Assembly (NCBI RefSeq): GCF_004959765.1
Contig: NZ_SJZD01000002.1
Coordinates: 248,001 to 312,000, forward strand
Source of the DNA: Flavobacterium sp. H122
GTDB lineage: Bacteria > Bacteroidota > Bacteroidia > Flavobacteriales > Flavobacteriaceae
Direction of reading: 5' to 3'
Length of the DNA stretch: 64,000 nucleotides
Part shown: positions 17,598-26,074 of the stretch, piece after piece
Position numbering within the stretch: the first letter of the stretch is position 1
How the letters are laid out: every line of letters begins with the position of its first letter
Program-made: the position numbers and the translations under genes
Notes under the pieces: model-generated
Seen by the model: only the letters and a program-made list of their open reading frames with translations
Told to the model about the DNA's origin: nothing
Database searches by the model: none

Positions 17598-17615
17598 ACT
17601 GTTTAGACTGCTTGG

Positions 17616-17649
17616 ATTATCAGACTATTTCTCTAAGAAGTCTGATAAT
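17616..17649. repeat. Inverted repeat between the Mrp and NifU-domain genes
   Basis: 11-bp perfect stem ATTATCAGACT (17616-17626) and AGTCTGATAAT (17639-17649), 12-nt loop. It may attenuate or process the joint transcript; the flanks also carry repeated TCTAA/ATCTAA words. Confidence 0.55.
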
Positions 17650-17690
17650 TAAAGAAATCTAACAATCTAATAATCTAAAATGTCTAAAAA

Positions 17691-17930
17691 ATGACAAATC
17701 AAGAATTAGAACAAAATATTTTAAAAGCTTTAGAAGAAATCCGTCCGTTTTTAAATTCTGATGGGGGAGATATTACTCTTATCAGTATTGAAGATGATAA
17801 GCATGTGAAAGTTCGTTTAGAGGGTGCCTGTACCAGTTGCAGTTTAAGTATCAGTACTCTTAAAGCTGGTGTGGAAACCACTATAAAAAAATATGCACCG
17901 CAAATTGAAACTGTGGTAAATGTAGCTTAA
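17691..17930 (+). CDS. NifU C-terminal-domain Fe-S scaffold protein
   Basis: 79 aa, a single NifU C-terminal domain. The cluster-binding motif is CTSC (Cys47 and Cys50), with LNSDGGDITL and VRLEGACTSC, the standard family signature. It provides or transfers a 4Fe-4S cluster, working beside the Mrp ATPase encoded just upstream. NfuA/Nfu1 proteins carry an extra domain; this one does not. Confidence 0.92.
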   Translation: MTNQELEQNILKALEEIRPFLNSDGGDITLISIEDDKHVKVRLEGACTSCSLSISTLKAGVETTIKKYAPQIETVVNVA

Positions 17931-17934
17931 TGTT

Positions 17935-18054
17935 ATCCTGAGCGTGTCGAAGGATGGGCGTGACCCTTCGGGTCGGGTCTTTTGCTATATCTTTTTATTT
18001 GGTCATTTCGAGGGTCACTGAGCCTGTCGAAGTGCGAAATGACTAAATAAAAAG
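17935..18054. repeat. Composite REP-like element
   Basis: Three hairpins. ATCCT (17935-17939) with AGGAT (17951-17955) encloses the core CTGAGCGTGTCGAAG. GACCC-ttc-GGGTC (17962-17974), then GGGTCTTTT, looks like the terminator of the NifU-domain gene. A long stem of 20 bases, 17991-18010 with 18035-18054 (one G-T pair), encloses a second core, CTGAGCCTGTCGAAG (18018-18032). A third related core lies inside the coding sequence at 50857-50871. This core is the sort of REP sequence scattered through flavobacterial genomes. Confidence 0.7.
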
Positions 18055-18144
18055 GATGTCGCTTCAACCCCTCACGCAGATGACTTATATCATAAAAATT
18101 AAGTTCAAAACGAATTAATTTTGGACTTATAAAAAAATTTCAAA

Positions 18145-19203
18145 ATGATCGAAACCGATATACTTATTATAGGAGCTGGTCCTACGGGACTTTTTGCTGT
18201 TTTTGAAGCAGGTCTTTTAAAATTAAAATGCCATTTAATTGACGGATTACCGCAACCCGGCGGACAATTAACAGAGTTGTATCCTAAAAAACCAATTTTT
18301 GATATTCCTGGTTTTCCTTCTGTAAATGCCGGAGACTTAGTGGACAATTTAATGGAACAGATAAAACAGTTCCAGCCAGGGTTTACATTAAATGAAGTTG
18401 CAGAAAAAATCCAAAAACTTGAAGACGGAACTTTTATTGTTACCACTAATAAAGGAACTGAGCACCATGCAAAAGCTGTGGCAATTGCCGGAGGATTAGG
18501 AATTTTCGAGCCTCGTAAACCTCTTTTGAAAGATATTGAATTCTATGAGCAGGAAGACCGCGGTGTAGAATATTTTGTAAAAGACCCTGAAAAATTCCGT
18601 GATAAGAAAATTGTGATTTCCGGTGGTGGTGACTCAGCATTGGATTGGACCATTTTCCTTTCAAATGTTGCTTCAGAAGTAACTTTGGTTCACAGGAGAA
18701 ATGAATTCCGCGGTGCTTTGGATTCTGTGGAAAAAGTGCAGGAACTTAAAAAGCAGGGTAAAATCAAATTGATTACAGAGGCTGAAGTTATTGGCTTTAA
18801 TGGTTCAGAACGTATTACCGCTGTAGATATACAAGTGGGCACGGCTCGTCAAAATGTAGAGTGTGATTATTTTATTCCGTTGTTTGGTCTTACGCCTAAA
18901 TTAGGTCCTATTGCCAACTGGGGATTGGAAATTGAAAAGAATGCCATCAAAGTGAATAATGCTTTGGATTACCAAACTAATGTTGAGGGTATTTATGCTA
19001 TTGGTGACGTGAATACGTATCCTGGAAAATTAAAACTGATTTTATGCGGTTTCCATGAAGCGACTTTAATGTGCCAAAGTGTTTACAACCGAATTAATCC
19101 CGGAAAAAAATATGTGTTGAAATACACCACAGTTTCAGGAATAGACGGGTTTGACGGGTCGCGTAAAGAAGCTGAAAAAGCTGTTGTTAAGGCAATTGAA
19201 TAA
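18145..19203 (+). CDS. Ferredoxin--NADP+ reductase, thioredoxin-reductase-like type
   Basis: 352 aa. FAD-binding motif LIIGAGPTGLFAVFEAG at the N-terminus and a second Rossmann motif ISGGGDSALDWT for NADPH, plus VEGIYAIGDVNTYPGKLKL at the C-terminus. The redox CxxC of thioredoxin reductase is missing, as expected for the TrxR-like FNR group. The enzyme passes electrons from NADPH to ferredoxin or back, serving Fe-S assembly or biosynthesis. A TAATTTTG element (18116-18123) lies upstream. Confidence 0.88.
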   Translation: MIETDILIIGAGPTGLFAVFEAGLLKLKCHLIDGLPQPGGQLTELYPKKPIFDIPGFPSVNAGDLVDNLMEQIKQFQPGFTLNEVAEKIQKLEDGTFIVTTNKGTEHHAKAVAIAGGLGIFEPRKPLLKDIEFYEQEDRGVEYFVKDPEKFRDKKIVISGGGDSALDWTIFLSNVASEVTLVHRRNEFRGALDSVEKVQELKKQGKIKLITEAEVIGFNGSERITAVDIQVGTARQNVECDYFIPLFGLTPKLGPIANWGLEIEKNAIKVNNALDYQTNVEGIYAIGDVNTYPGKLKLILCGFHEATLMCQSVYNRINPGKKYVLKYTTVSGIDGFDGSRKEAEKAVVKAIE

Positions 19204-19231
19204 AGTTGAAATAAATTTTTAATTATAGTAT

Positions 19232-19254
19232 AAAGCGGGAAATTCCCGCTTTTA
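19232..19254. terminator. Shared terminator between convergent genes
   Basis: AAAGCGGGAA (19232-19241) and TTCCCGCTTT (19243-19252) with a one-base centre, followed by a T-rich run. Serves both the reductase gene and the EamA transporter stop at 19252. Confidence 0.75.
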
Positions 19255-20118
19255 TTTTTTGCTGGCTATATAAACGCCGCTTAAAATTACTCCTGCCCCT
19301 GCGAGCTGCATAAAGTTCAGGCTTTCACCGTCTAACATTCCCCAACTCATAGCTACAATTGGGATAAAATAGGTCACAGAGGAAGCAAAAAGGGGTGAGG
19401 TAATCTGAATAAGCTGGTAGTATAGAATGTTGGCAATTCCGGTTCCAATCATACCCAGTACCATAATAAATAATGTCGAATGGATTACTTCGGGCTGTGT
19501 CATTACCTCCGCATAGCCGTTGGCAAAAAGAATAATCAATGCAGGAATTAAAAGCGTTAAAAAATTACCGGTTGTAATGGCTAACGGACTCACATCCGAT
19601 AAATATTTCTTGATTAAATTTACATTCAGTGCATAACACATGGTTGCAATAACTACTAGAAAGGCACAAAAGTAGTCGGTTTCACCAGTGGCCGACTTTC
19701 CAAAGAACACTAAAAGCAAACAGCCTGTCAAACCTAAAACTACCCCGAAAACCTGATTTCTTACAAATCCTAACCCAAAAGCTAAAACACCAATCAATAA
19801 TGTATACAGCGGCGTAAGTGAATTTAAAATACCGCTGACAGAGCTTTTAATACCGGTTTGTGCATAGGCAAACAAAAATACTGGCAATCCGTTTCCAAAG
19901 AGAGAAGTAATGGCCACATATTTCCATTTGTAAAGCGGTATTTTGGGAATGCTCTTAAATCCTACGATCACCATAAACAGGCAGGCAAAAATTATTCGTA
20001 AAGCACCTAATTGAAAAGGATTTAGTCCAACTAATCCTCTTTTTATAAGTATAAATGAACTACCCCAGATTAAAGAAAGTAATACCAATAATAACCATTT
20101 ATTGTTTTTTGATAACAT
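19252..20118 (-). CDS. EamA-family (DMT) transporter
   Basis: 288 aa, ten predicted membrane helices in two repeats of five. The opening SLIWGSSFILIKRGLVGLNPFQLGALRI and the repeat in the second half are typical of EamA drug/metabolite transporters. Substrate not deducible. Monocistronic; divergent from the HMA lipoprotein with 92 bases between starts. Confidence 0.85.
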   Translation of the reverse strand: MLSKNNKWLLLVLLSLIWGSSFILIKRGLVGLNPFQLGALRIIFACLFMVIVGFKSIPKIPLYKWKYVAITSLFGNGLPVFLFAYAQTGIKSSVSGILNSLTPLYTLLIGVLAFGLGFVRNQVFGVVLGLTGCLLLVFFGKSATGETDYFCAFLVVIATMCYALNVNLIKKYLSDVSPLAITTGNFLTLLIPALIILFANGYAEVMTQPEVIHSTLFIMVLGMIGTGIANILYYQLIQITSPLFASSVTYFIPIVAMSWGMLDGESLNFMQLAGAGVILSGVYIASKK

Positions 20119-20210
20119 AGTATTGATTTAATGTGTCAAAATTCTGTTATTTTTTTCAAACAGAAGTGCTAATTGCATATTTTTGTTTTGCAAAACTTAA
20201 AAATATAGTT

Positions 20211-20576
20211 ATGAGGAAATTACTATTTGTTGCTATGGCGTCTATAGCTATTGTAAGCTGTAAAAAAGAAGGAGAGACAGCTCAAGCTTCTCCGGAAGTT
20301 GCAACCCAAGTTAAGAAAGAAAATAAACCTGTTGCCGATACTAAAAAAGCAACAATGAAAATAGAGGGAATGACTTGTGCAATGGGCTGTGCAAAAACCA
20401 TTGAGAATAAACTGGCAGGTCTTGACGGCGTTCAGAAAGCTACTGTTGATTTTGATGCTGAAACAGCTTCAATTGAATATGACGGTGCAGTTCAGTCAAT
20501 AGAATCTTTGTCAAAAACGATAGAAGGTGTGGCTGACGGTAAAACCTACAAAGTTTCCGATGCCAAAAACATGTAA
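20211..20576 (+). CDS. HMA-domain lipoprotein (heavy-metal binding)
   Basis: 121 aa from the ATG at 20211; a longer frame from 20133 has no sense as a start because it would bury the signal. Lipobox IAIVSC (Cys17). The mature part is an HMA domain with GMTCAMGC, spacing CxxxC rather than CxxC, KTIENKLAGLDGVQKATVDFD and SIEYDG. The motif GMTCAxGC recurs in flavobacteria, so it is probably functional, perhaps with altered metal preference. Likely an envelope copper or other soft-metal binder. TATTTTTG lies upstream of the start. Confidence 0.82.
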   Translation: MRKLLFVAMASIAIVSCKKEGETAQASPEVATQVKKENKPVADTKKATMKIEGMTCAMGCAKTIENKLAGLDGVQKATVDFDAETASIEYDGAVQSIESLSKTIEGVADGKTYKVSDAKNM

Positions 20577-20589
20577 AATTTTCAAAAAA

Positions 20590-20620
20590 AAACAGCCGTT
20601 ACTTTAAAACAACGGCTGTT
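20590..20620. terminator. Bidirectional terminator
   Basis: AACAGCCGTT (20591-20600), 10-nt loop, AACGGCTGTT (20611-20620), A-run before and T7 after. Separates the HMA lipoprotein from the DUF456 gene. Confidence 0.8.
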
Positions 20621-20653
20621 TTTTTATTTCAGTAAGTGTTATTGATATTCCAA

Positions 20654-21157
20654 TTACCATTGTAAATTTTCTCTATGTTGCCAGAGTTCGTAGATGAACA
20701 ATCCCAAGAAAATCATACAAATCACAAATTTCATGAAAGTAGAAGCTATAAAGCCTAAAAATGAGCCTGTAGCTGCTTTTAATGCTTTTTGATGGTCTTG
20801 TCTGTCGTGATACAATTCGCCTATTAATGCTCCAGCAAAAGCGCCAATAACAAATCCGAAAGGAATAGGTAAAAACAAACCAACGATTAATCCAATATTA
20901 GTTCCCCATACTCCGTATTTACTGCCTCCAAAACGTTTGGTGCCTTTGGCAGGTATAATATAATCGAGGATTAAGACTATTATTGTGACCACTAATGTTA
21001 TGCCTAAAACCCAATAATTGTTTGGAATGGATTTAGTAAGATAAAGAAACAGCAAGCCTACCCAGCTTAAACCCGGACCCGGTAAAGCAGGCAGGAAACT
21101 GCCAAAAATTCCTATTACTATACAAAGAAAACCCAAGATGATTAAAATAGAATCCAT
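20654..21157 (-). CDS. DUF456 membrane protein
   Basis: 167 aa, four to five hydrophobic helices (IIIVLGFLCIVIGIFG, FLPALPGPGLSWVGLL, VTIIVLILDYIIPAKGTKR, FGFVIGAFAGALIGELYH). The PALPGPGLSWVGLL motif and GSKYG(V)WG segment are DUF456. No function is established for the family. Convergent with nothing downstream but the terminator. Confidence 0.85.
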   Translation of the reverse strand: MDSILIILGFLCIVIGIFGSFLPALPGPGLSWVGLLFLYLTKSIPNNYWVLGITLVVTIIVLILDYIIPAKGTKRFGGSKYGVWGTNIGLIVGLFLPIPFGFVIGAFAGALIGELYHDRQDHQKALKAATGSFLGFIASTFMKFVICMIFLGLFIYELWQHRENLQW

Positions 21158-21224
21158 AAGAATATTTTTTACTATTTTTGAAAATTAAAAATAAGCAATA
21201 AAAACTATTGGTATAACTGACAAA

Positions 21225-21698
21225 ATGAAAAAGGGAATATTTATTTTTTTGACTTCACTATTATTTTTTGGATGCCAGTATTTTGAAAAAAATGTTCCTT
21301 CAAAAGATGTATTGCTTAAAAAAGAACTTGAAAAAATCAATTGGCAGACAGTTGATGAATATCCCACTTTAGCTGATTGTGATTCTGTTACCCGGGAAGA
21401 CGCAAAAAAACAATGCTTTTTTAATGCCCTGACAATTGCTTTGTATCAAAAAATAGGAACCGATTCAGTAAGAATGCTGTTGCCTAAACTTGATTCACTT
21501 CAGGTAAAAATCTCAATTTATCCGGATAAAAAAACAACGTTTGAAACTATCCTGCCGTCAAGCGCAATTAATCCTGAATTTACTGACAGTATTATTCAGT
21601 CTAAACTTATTGATTTCCCTGTAATAGAACCTGCGATTAAAAGAGGCGTGAAAGTGAAATCGGAATTTATTATTCCTTTAGTTTTAAAAGGCGAATAA
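21225..21698 (+). CDS. Lipoprotein with a TonB C-terminal-like segment
   Basis: 157 aa. Lipobox LFFGC (Cys17). The end (FPVIEPAIKRGVKVKSEFIIPLVLK) is close to the pattern of TonB C-terminal domains (P-x-x-A-x-x-RG-V-x-V-x-F-x-I-P), so it may be a short, lipid-anchored member of that family. The middle has CDSVTREDAKKQCFFNALT with two conserved-looking cysteines. Stop abuts the stop of the minus-strand gene with no base between. Assignment tentative. Confidence 0.6.
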   Translation: MKKGIFIFLTSLLFFGCQYFEKNVPSKDVLLKKELEKINWQTVDEYPTLADCDSVTREDAKKQCFFNALTIALYQKIGTDSVRMLLPKLDSLQVKISIYPDKKTTFETILPSSAINPEFTDSIIQSKLIDFPVIEPAIKRGVKVKSEFIIPLVLKGE

Positions 21699-21902
21699 TT
21701 ATTCTTTTTCTTTCTGTTTTTTCACCGCTACCATGGCAGTTTTTGCATTCAAATAAATAGAAGCCAGTAAAGTAATAATACTTGTTATCAGCAGTATCAT
21801 TTTAGGAGTGTTGTTTTCTCTGAAAACGGTTAATCCTAATATTAATGATGCCATTCCAATGAACAATAATGCACGTCCTTTTCTTGTAGGTTGTTTTTTC
21901 AT
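21699..21902 (-). CDS. Small two-helix membrane protein
   Basis: 67 aa: basic N-terminus (MKKQPTRKGR), helices ~11-28 and 35-55, then a very basic tail (KKQKEKE). No family recognised. Lies 41 bases after the glycosyltransferase gene in the same direction, so could be co-transcribed with it; its stop touches the stop of the opposite gene. Likely real because of start, helices and tail, but short. Confidence 0.55.
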   Translation of the reverse strand: MKKQPTRKGRALLFIGMASLILGLTVFRENNTPKMILLITSIITLLASIYLNAKTAMVAVKKQKEKE

Positions 21903-21943
21903 GTTTAAAATTTTTACTATTAGTAGTAAACAAGTGTAAGAAG

Positions 21944-23038
21944 TTACATTTTAAATGAACGTCCTTTCCATGTGTAATTGCCAAAAAAAGAATAGAACAC
22001 TACTGTACAACTGAAAATGGAGTATAGTGCGCTTGAAAGCATCAAATATCGTAATGGTTTTTTAAAGAAATCAGCAGTTATTCGAAACAATACATAATCT
22101 ATTAAAAACTTGAGTGCAAAAATATATAAAGCTAATTTCCAGTCAGTCGTTAACACAAGTATGAGTAATAACAGATTTAAAGTAAAAACCGACAGGCCAA
22201 GTTGCTTACTATATATGCTTTTATAATTGGCCGATTTACTTGCCCATCGTACTCTTTGAAAAAAAAGTGACTTCCATGTTTGTTCAGGTAAAGTAGTAAC
22301 AACGGAAGAAGGATTTTTTAAAAACTGAACCGAAGAAGCTTCTTTAAGGATCGCTTTTTGCAATAAGAAGACATCGTCTCCGCTGGCAATATTTTCGTTT
22401 CCTTCAAAGCCGTTTAACTCTTTAAAAAAAGATTTTTTATAGCAGAAATTGGCTCCATTACACATAAAAGCCTGCTCATTTCCAAAACTACCAATTGTAG
22501 TGCCTTGTAAACTCATCAAATCCAGTTGCTGAAAGTTTCCTAAAAAGCTATTTTGAGAACTGTAAATTACTCCCGAAGCAATCATTTTAACCGAATTGTG
22601 CTGTATAAAAGCATCATAAGCCTGTAGCCAATTTTCGTTAACAATACAATCCGCATCAGTGGTGATAATCCATTCATTATTTGCTATTCCAATAGCAGTA
22701 TTAATCGCATCTTTTTTAGGAGAATTTGTTTTTCGTTCATTATCAACGACCGTAATTTTGTATTTTGTATTTTGTATTTTGTATTTTTCGACTGATTCAT
22801 CATCTACTAAAATAACCTCATAAAGTGCAGTCGGGTAATTCAGTTTTTCAAAAGATTGTAAAAGTTTCGGGAGATTATCAGCTTCGTTTCTAAAAGGAAC
22901 AATGATGGAAAACTTCGTTTTGGGAATCCCCGAGTGATAATGGAAAGATTTTATTTTAGTGAATCCTATACAAAGCCAAAGTATATTGATGATATACCAC
23001 AACAACACAATATAAGTTACTAAAATTAAAAGTTCCAT
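21944..23038 (-). CDS. Membrane glycosyltransferase family 2
   Basis: 364 aa. One N-terminal helix, then the GT-A catalytic domain: FSIIVPFRNEADNLPKLL, VILVDDES, TTDADCIVNENW (DxD-type), and QRVRWASK (the RxxRW-like acceptor motif), then C-terminal helices. Adds sugars processively or singly to a lipid or surface glycan. Its stop/start overlap (TGATG) with the upstream LPG-synthase-like gene shows coupling. Contains a heptanucleotide tandem repeat (see repeat at 22755-22782) that encodes KYKIQNTKYKIT just after the VDDES motif. Confidence 0.85.
   Translation of the reverse strand: MELLILVTYIVLLWYIINILWLCIGFTKIKSFHYHSGIPKTKFSIIVPFRNEADNLPKLLQSFEKLNYPTALYEVILVDDESVEKYKIQNTKYKITVVDNERKTNSPKKDAINTAIGIANNEWIITTDADCIVNENWLQAYDAFIQHNSVKMIASGVIYSSQNSFLGNFQQLDLMSLQGTTIGSFGNEQAFMCNGANFCYKKSFFKELNGFEGNENIASGDDVFLLQKAILKEASSVQFLKNPSSVVTTLPEQTWKSLFFQRVRWASKSANYKSIYSKQLGLSVFTLNLLLLILVLTTDWKLALYIFALKFLIDYVLFRITADFFKKPLRYLMLSSALYSIFSCTVVFYSFFGNYTWKGRSFKM
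22755..22782. repeat. Coding heptanucleotide tandem repeat (ATTTTGT)4
   Basis: Four perfect copies of ATTTTGT, followed by a near copy, inside the glycosyltransferase gene. On the coding strand this is (ACAAAAT)n. Loss or gain of one 7-base unit would shift the reading frame. Confidence 0.85.
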
Positions 23039-23991
23039 CAGGTTGTAGTTTTAGTGTTATTGATTTTAAAACGTAATACATAGTAACTTCCTATCACAAC
23101 GGGAATAACAGTATTTAAGAACCACATTAAGGTAGTAATAAAAAGCACAACCCATTCATTGACTTGTAATAACCCAAAGAAATATACCGCGACACTTCCT
23201 TTAACAGCAAAATCCAAAAATTGGAAAGAGGGTAAGGAGGAAGCTAAGAAATACACCGAAGTGATTGCAGAGAGTAACAACCAATATGGCAAATCAACCC
23301 CAAACATCAAGAACAAGAAATAGTATTGGTGAGAAAATGTGAGATAACGCAATAGTCCTAACGCAATATTTTTTTGATGAATGCTTCTAGGGATTTTAGT
23401 AATCTTTTTAATTATTTTTTCAATAGAATATCCTTTAATGTCTATTTTTTTTAAGAAAAGGAAAAAAAGAAAAAATAGAGAAGCACTACCAATGATGACT
23501 ACTATAGTTTTTGCAGGAACAACATTAAATACTGAATTGAAATATAATAGCCCTAAAGTTCCAAAAATAATAGTCAATATCAGCTGAATACCATTACAAA
23601 TCAGGTTCAAAAAAATAATTTTTTTTGCTTTTTCTTTTTCAAAAAATAATGCTTTTCCTGCGTATTCACCAATGCCATTTGGCGTAAACAATGCTAATGT
23701 CAAAGCACCTAAAACTTGTTTGCTGGCTTCACTAACAGTTATTTTTTTGATTGTTTGCACTAAATTCTGCCATTTTAGTATCTCTAAAAACCGATTCAAA
23801 AATGACAGGAATAAGATGAAAAGGATATTGTAAAAAGGTTGTTTTTCCAGTACTACCGACTTGAATTTTTCGAACTCTAAAGTCGAATCGTTAGAAAGCC
23901 TGTCGTAAATAAAATAAAAGGCTCCCGCTATAATTATTATTTTAAGCAGAAGTACTAAGAATTGCTTAGTTTTGTGTGAAAGTTTATTCAT
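23038..23991 (-). CDS. LPG-synthase-type transmembrane protein (flippase-like)
   Basis: 317 aa, eight or so membrane helices. The segment ALTLALFTPNGIGEYAGKALFF and SSLPSFQFLDFAVKGSVAVYFFG are the signatures of UPF0104/LPG_synthase_TM proteins, which transfer lipids across the membrane (MprF family) or act as glycolipid flippases. The gene shares one base with the following glycosyltransferase gene, so the pair probably makes and moves one glycolipid. Divergent from ruvC, 65 bases apart. Confidence 0.82.
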   Translation of the reverse strand: MNKLSHKTKQFLVLLLKIIIIAGAFYFIYDRLSNDSTLEFEKFKSVVLEKQPFYNILFILFLSFLNRFLEILKWQNLVQTIKKITVSEASKQVLGALTLALFTPNGIGEYAGKALFFEKEKAKKIIFLNLICNGIQLILTIIFGTLGLLYFNSVFNVVPAKTIVVIIGSASLFFLFFLFLKKIDIKGYSIEKIIKKITKIPRSIHQKNIALGLLRYLTFSHQYYFLFLMFGVDLPYWLLLSAITSVYFLASSLPSFQFLDFAVKGSVAVYFFGLLQVNEWVVLFITTLMWFLNTVIPVVIGSYYVLRFKINNTKTTT

Positions 23992-24056
23992 TAAGACAAA
24001 GAAACAAAACTTTGAACTTCATCCCGAAGAATTGGGGTAAAACTTGAGACAAAAAA

Positions 24057-24611
24057 TTGGCAAACGAAAGAATCATATTAGGCATTGACCCCGGAACGAC
24101 CATCATGGGTTTCGGACTGATTAAAGTGGTTAATAAAAAAATGGAGTTTATCCAGTTAAACGAATTACTGCTGGGTAAATATGACGACCATTATTTAAAA
24201 CTGCAAAAAATATTCGAGCGTACTATTGAATTAATCGATACTTATCATCCTGACGAAATCGCTATTGAGGCACCGTTTTTTGGTAAGAATGTACAATCAA
24301 TGTTAAAATTAGGTAGAGCACAAGGAGTTGCAATGGCAGCAGGATTGTCGCGTCAAATTCCCATCACAGAATACGAACCTAAAAAAATAAAAATGGCAAT
24401 TACCGGAAACGGAAATGCCAGTAAAGAGCAAGTGGCTAAAATGCTCCAACAGTTATTAGGGTTAAAAGAATTACCCAAAAACCTTGACTCTACCGATGGA
24501 TTGGCGGCAGCAGTTTGCCATTTCTTTAACTCAGGAAAAGTGTTTGTTGGTAAGAGTTATTCAGGTTGGGATGCTTTTGTGAAACAAAATGAAGATAGAG
24601 TAAAAAAATAG
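24057..24611 (+). CDS. ruvC: RuvC Holliday junction resolvase
   Basis: 184 aa. Catalytic acids D11 (GIDPGT) and E71 (IEAPFFGKN), and the C-terminal LDSTDGLAAAVCH with the last two acids. Begins with TTG at 24057 (MANERIILG); no closer ATG exists and the protein would lose the catalytic Asp. RuvC cuts Holliday junctions with RuvAB during recombinational repair. The next gene in most related genomes, to my memory, is hemW; here a separate gene lies between. Confidence 0.93.
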   Translation: MANERIILGIDPGTTIMGFGLIKVVNKKMEFIQLNELLLGKYDDHYLKLQKIFERTIELIDTYHPDEIAIEAPFFGKNVQSMLKLGRAQGVAMAAGLSRQIPITEYEPKKIKMAITGNGNASKEQVAKMLQQLLGLKELPKNLDSTDGLAAAVCHFFNSGKVFVGKSYSGWDAFVKQNEDRVKK

Positions 24612-24717
24612 TGTTCAGTGTTCACCTTGATTAACCGATGTGTAAATAAACACTTTATAAGCAAGTCTTTATATTTAAGTTTTTTCCGATTAAACAAAAT
24701 AGATTAATTCGTCTATT

Positions 24718-26073
24718 ATGAATATTTACGAAATTTTTGAACACATCTATAGTATTGAGCAAGAAACTAAATCTGTTGTGCATGAAGAGGTTTCGAAAAC
24801 TAATTTTGAAACCTTTTTAGTTAAAAAAAATGAAGGATTGAGTTTTCGAGTTAGTTATCCTAATTTTAATATTCTATATAAAACTAAAAAAAGGTTTGTT
24901 ATAACTTGTAACTCATTAGAAATTGAAATAAATCACTTTTGTGTTAAATCTGTTAAAAATAATTTTTTAGAGAGAGAATGTGAAACATATAACTTTCAAT
25001 CAATAACTTTCGATAAAGAAAAAAAGTGTTTTAATACATATTTTTCTAAAATTGAAAGTGTTTTTTACATTAAAAATATTTTATCTGAAAACAAGAATGA
25101 ATTTGATTATCAATGCAATGGCGTGATATTTGAAATTTCTGTTTCTATTCTCTCTGAGAGTATTAATGATGTTTATTTGATAATAAATTCAAAAAATAAA
25201 ATTTCACATAATGAATTTAAGCATAGTATAAATTCTATAATCTTAGCATTGGGATTTTTAAGCGGTTATTTGTACAAAAAAGAAGAATATTTTTTTCAAT
25301 CTAATGATTTAAATTTTACCGAAACAGATTTTTTTTATAGAGCTCAAGGTAAACGCTTAGATGTTTACGAACCATTTTCAAAGTATCCTCAAAGCTATTC
25401 ATTCCCTCAAAACCATAAGCAAAGAAACTTCGAGCCAAAAGTATTTTCTTCGACAATTTCAATCGAGCAAATTCAAAAGTTGGTTGATATGGTTAAAGAT
25501 AACCCTAAATATTATGTTTCTCTTCGAATGTTATTTGAAGTAATGCCAAGTACTTTTATTTCGAAACATTCGATTTTGTTTATTGCTTTAGAGACAATAG
25601 TGCTAGAAATAAGAAATAAACATTACAGTAAACAGATAGAAAAAATAAAAATCAGAGACAATGCAGTTAAAGTATTGAAAAATATAAAAGGGAAGATTTC
25701 GGAAGCTGAATATGATAATTTGTTAGATGCCTTGGATAATATAAATGAGAAAAATATTGAAAATATTGTCGATTATGAGCAAGCATTTAATTCTTTGAGT
25801 ATTCAAATTCGTAAAAGTGATAAAAATGTATTTAAAAGAAGGAATAATCTGTTTCACGGGAGAACAATTAAATCAGATATAGAATTAATTTTTGAAGATC
25901 AATATCATGAATTGGAAGTGGAATATAGTTACTATAGTTATAAATTGTACTTGTTAATTTGTAAGTTAATTTTGAAGCAAATTGAATTTCAAGGTTATTT
26001 GTTAAATCATTCAAAAATTATTTTACACGATTCTCCTTTAACTTTGAAAGAAAATTTTTTTGAAAAAATTTAA
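24718..26073 (+). CDS. HEPN-motif protein, ApeA-like candidate defence gene
   Basis: 451 aa, Lys-, Asn- and Ser-rich, no signal peptide. N-terminal ~200 residues are beta-strand-rich and unrecognised. Residues ~285-425 look helical and carry R375-N-N-L-F-H380 (an RX4H motif), preceded by RR and followed by GRTIKSD, plus SILFIALETIVLEI; this is the layout of the HEPN RNase domain, as in ApeA-type abortive-infection proteins. It lies alone between ruvC and hemW, ending before the hemW start with no intergenic space. AT-rich, unlike its neighbours. Role in phage defence is inference from the motif. Confidence 0.65.
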   Translation: MNIYEIFEHIYSIEQETKSVVHEEVSKTNFETFLVKKNEGLSFRVSYPNFNILYKTKKRFVITCNSLEIEINHFCVKSVKNNFLERECETYNFQSITFDKEKKCFNTYFSKIESVFYIKNILSENKNEFDYQCNGVIFEISVSILSESINDVYLIINSKNKISHNEFKHSINSIILALGFLSGYLYKKEEYFFQSNDLNFTETDFFYRAQGKRLDVYEPFSKYPQSYSFPQNHKQRNFEPKVFSSTISIEQIQKLVDMVKDNPKYYVSLRMLFEVMPSTFISKHSILFIALETIVLEIRNKHYSKQIEKIKIRDNAVKVLKNIKGKISEAEYDNLLDALDNINEKNIENIVDYEQAFNSLSIQIRKSDKNVFKRRNNLFHGRTIKSDIELIFEDQYHELEVEYSYYSYKLYLLICKLILKQIEFQGYLLNHSKIILHDSPLTLKENFFEKI

Positions 26074-26074
26074 T

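Noticed and set aside
21696..21701. Frame-sharing of the two genes meeting tail to tail
   Set aside because: The stops touch without overlap; nothing special follows.
26060..26074. Start of hemW at the upstream TTG
   Set aside because: It overlaps the preceding gene and adds MKKFN before the conserved N-terminus; ATG at 26075 chosen.
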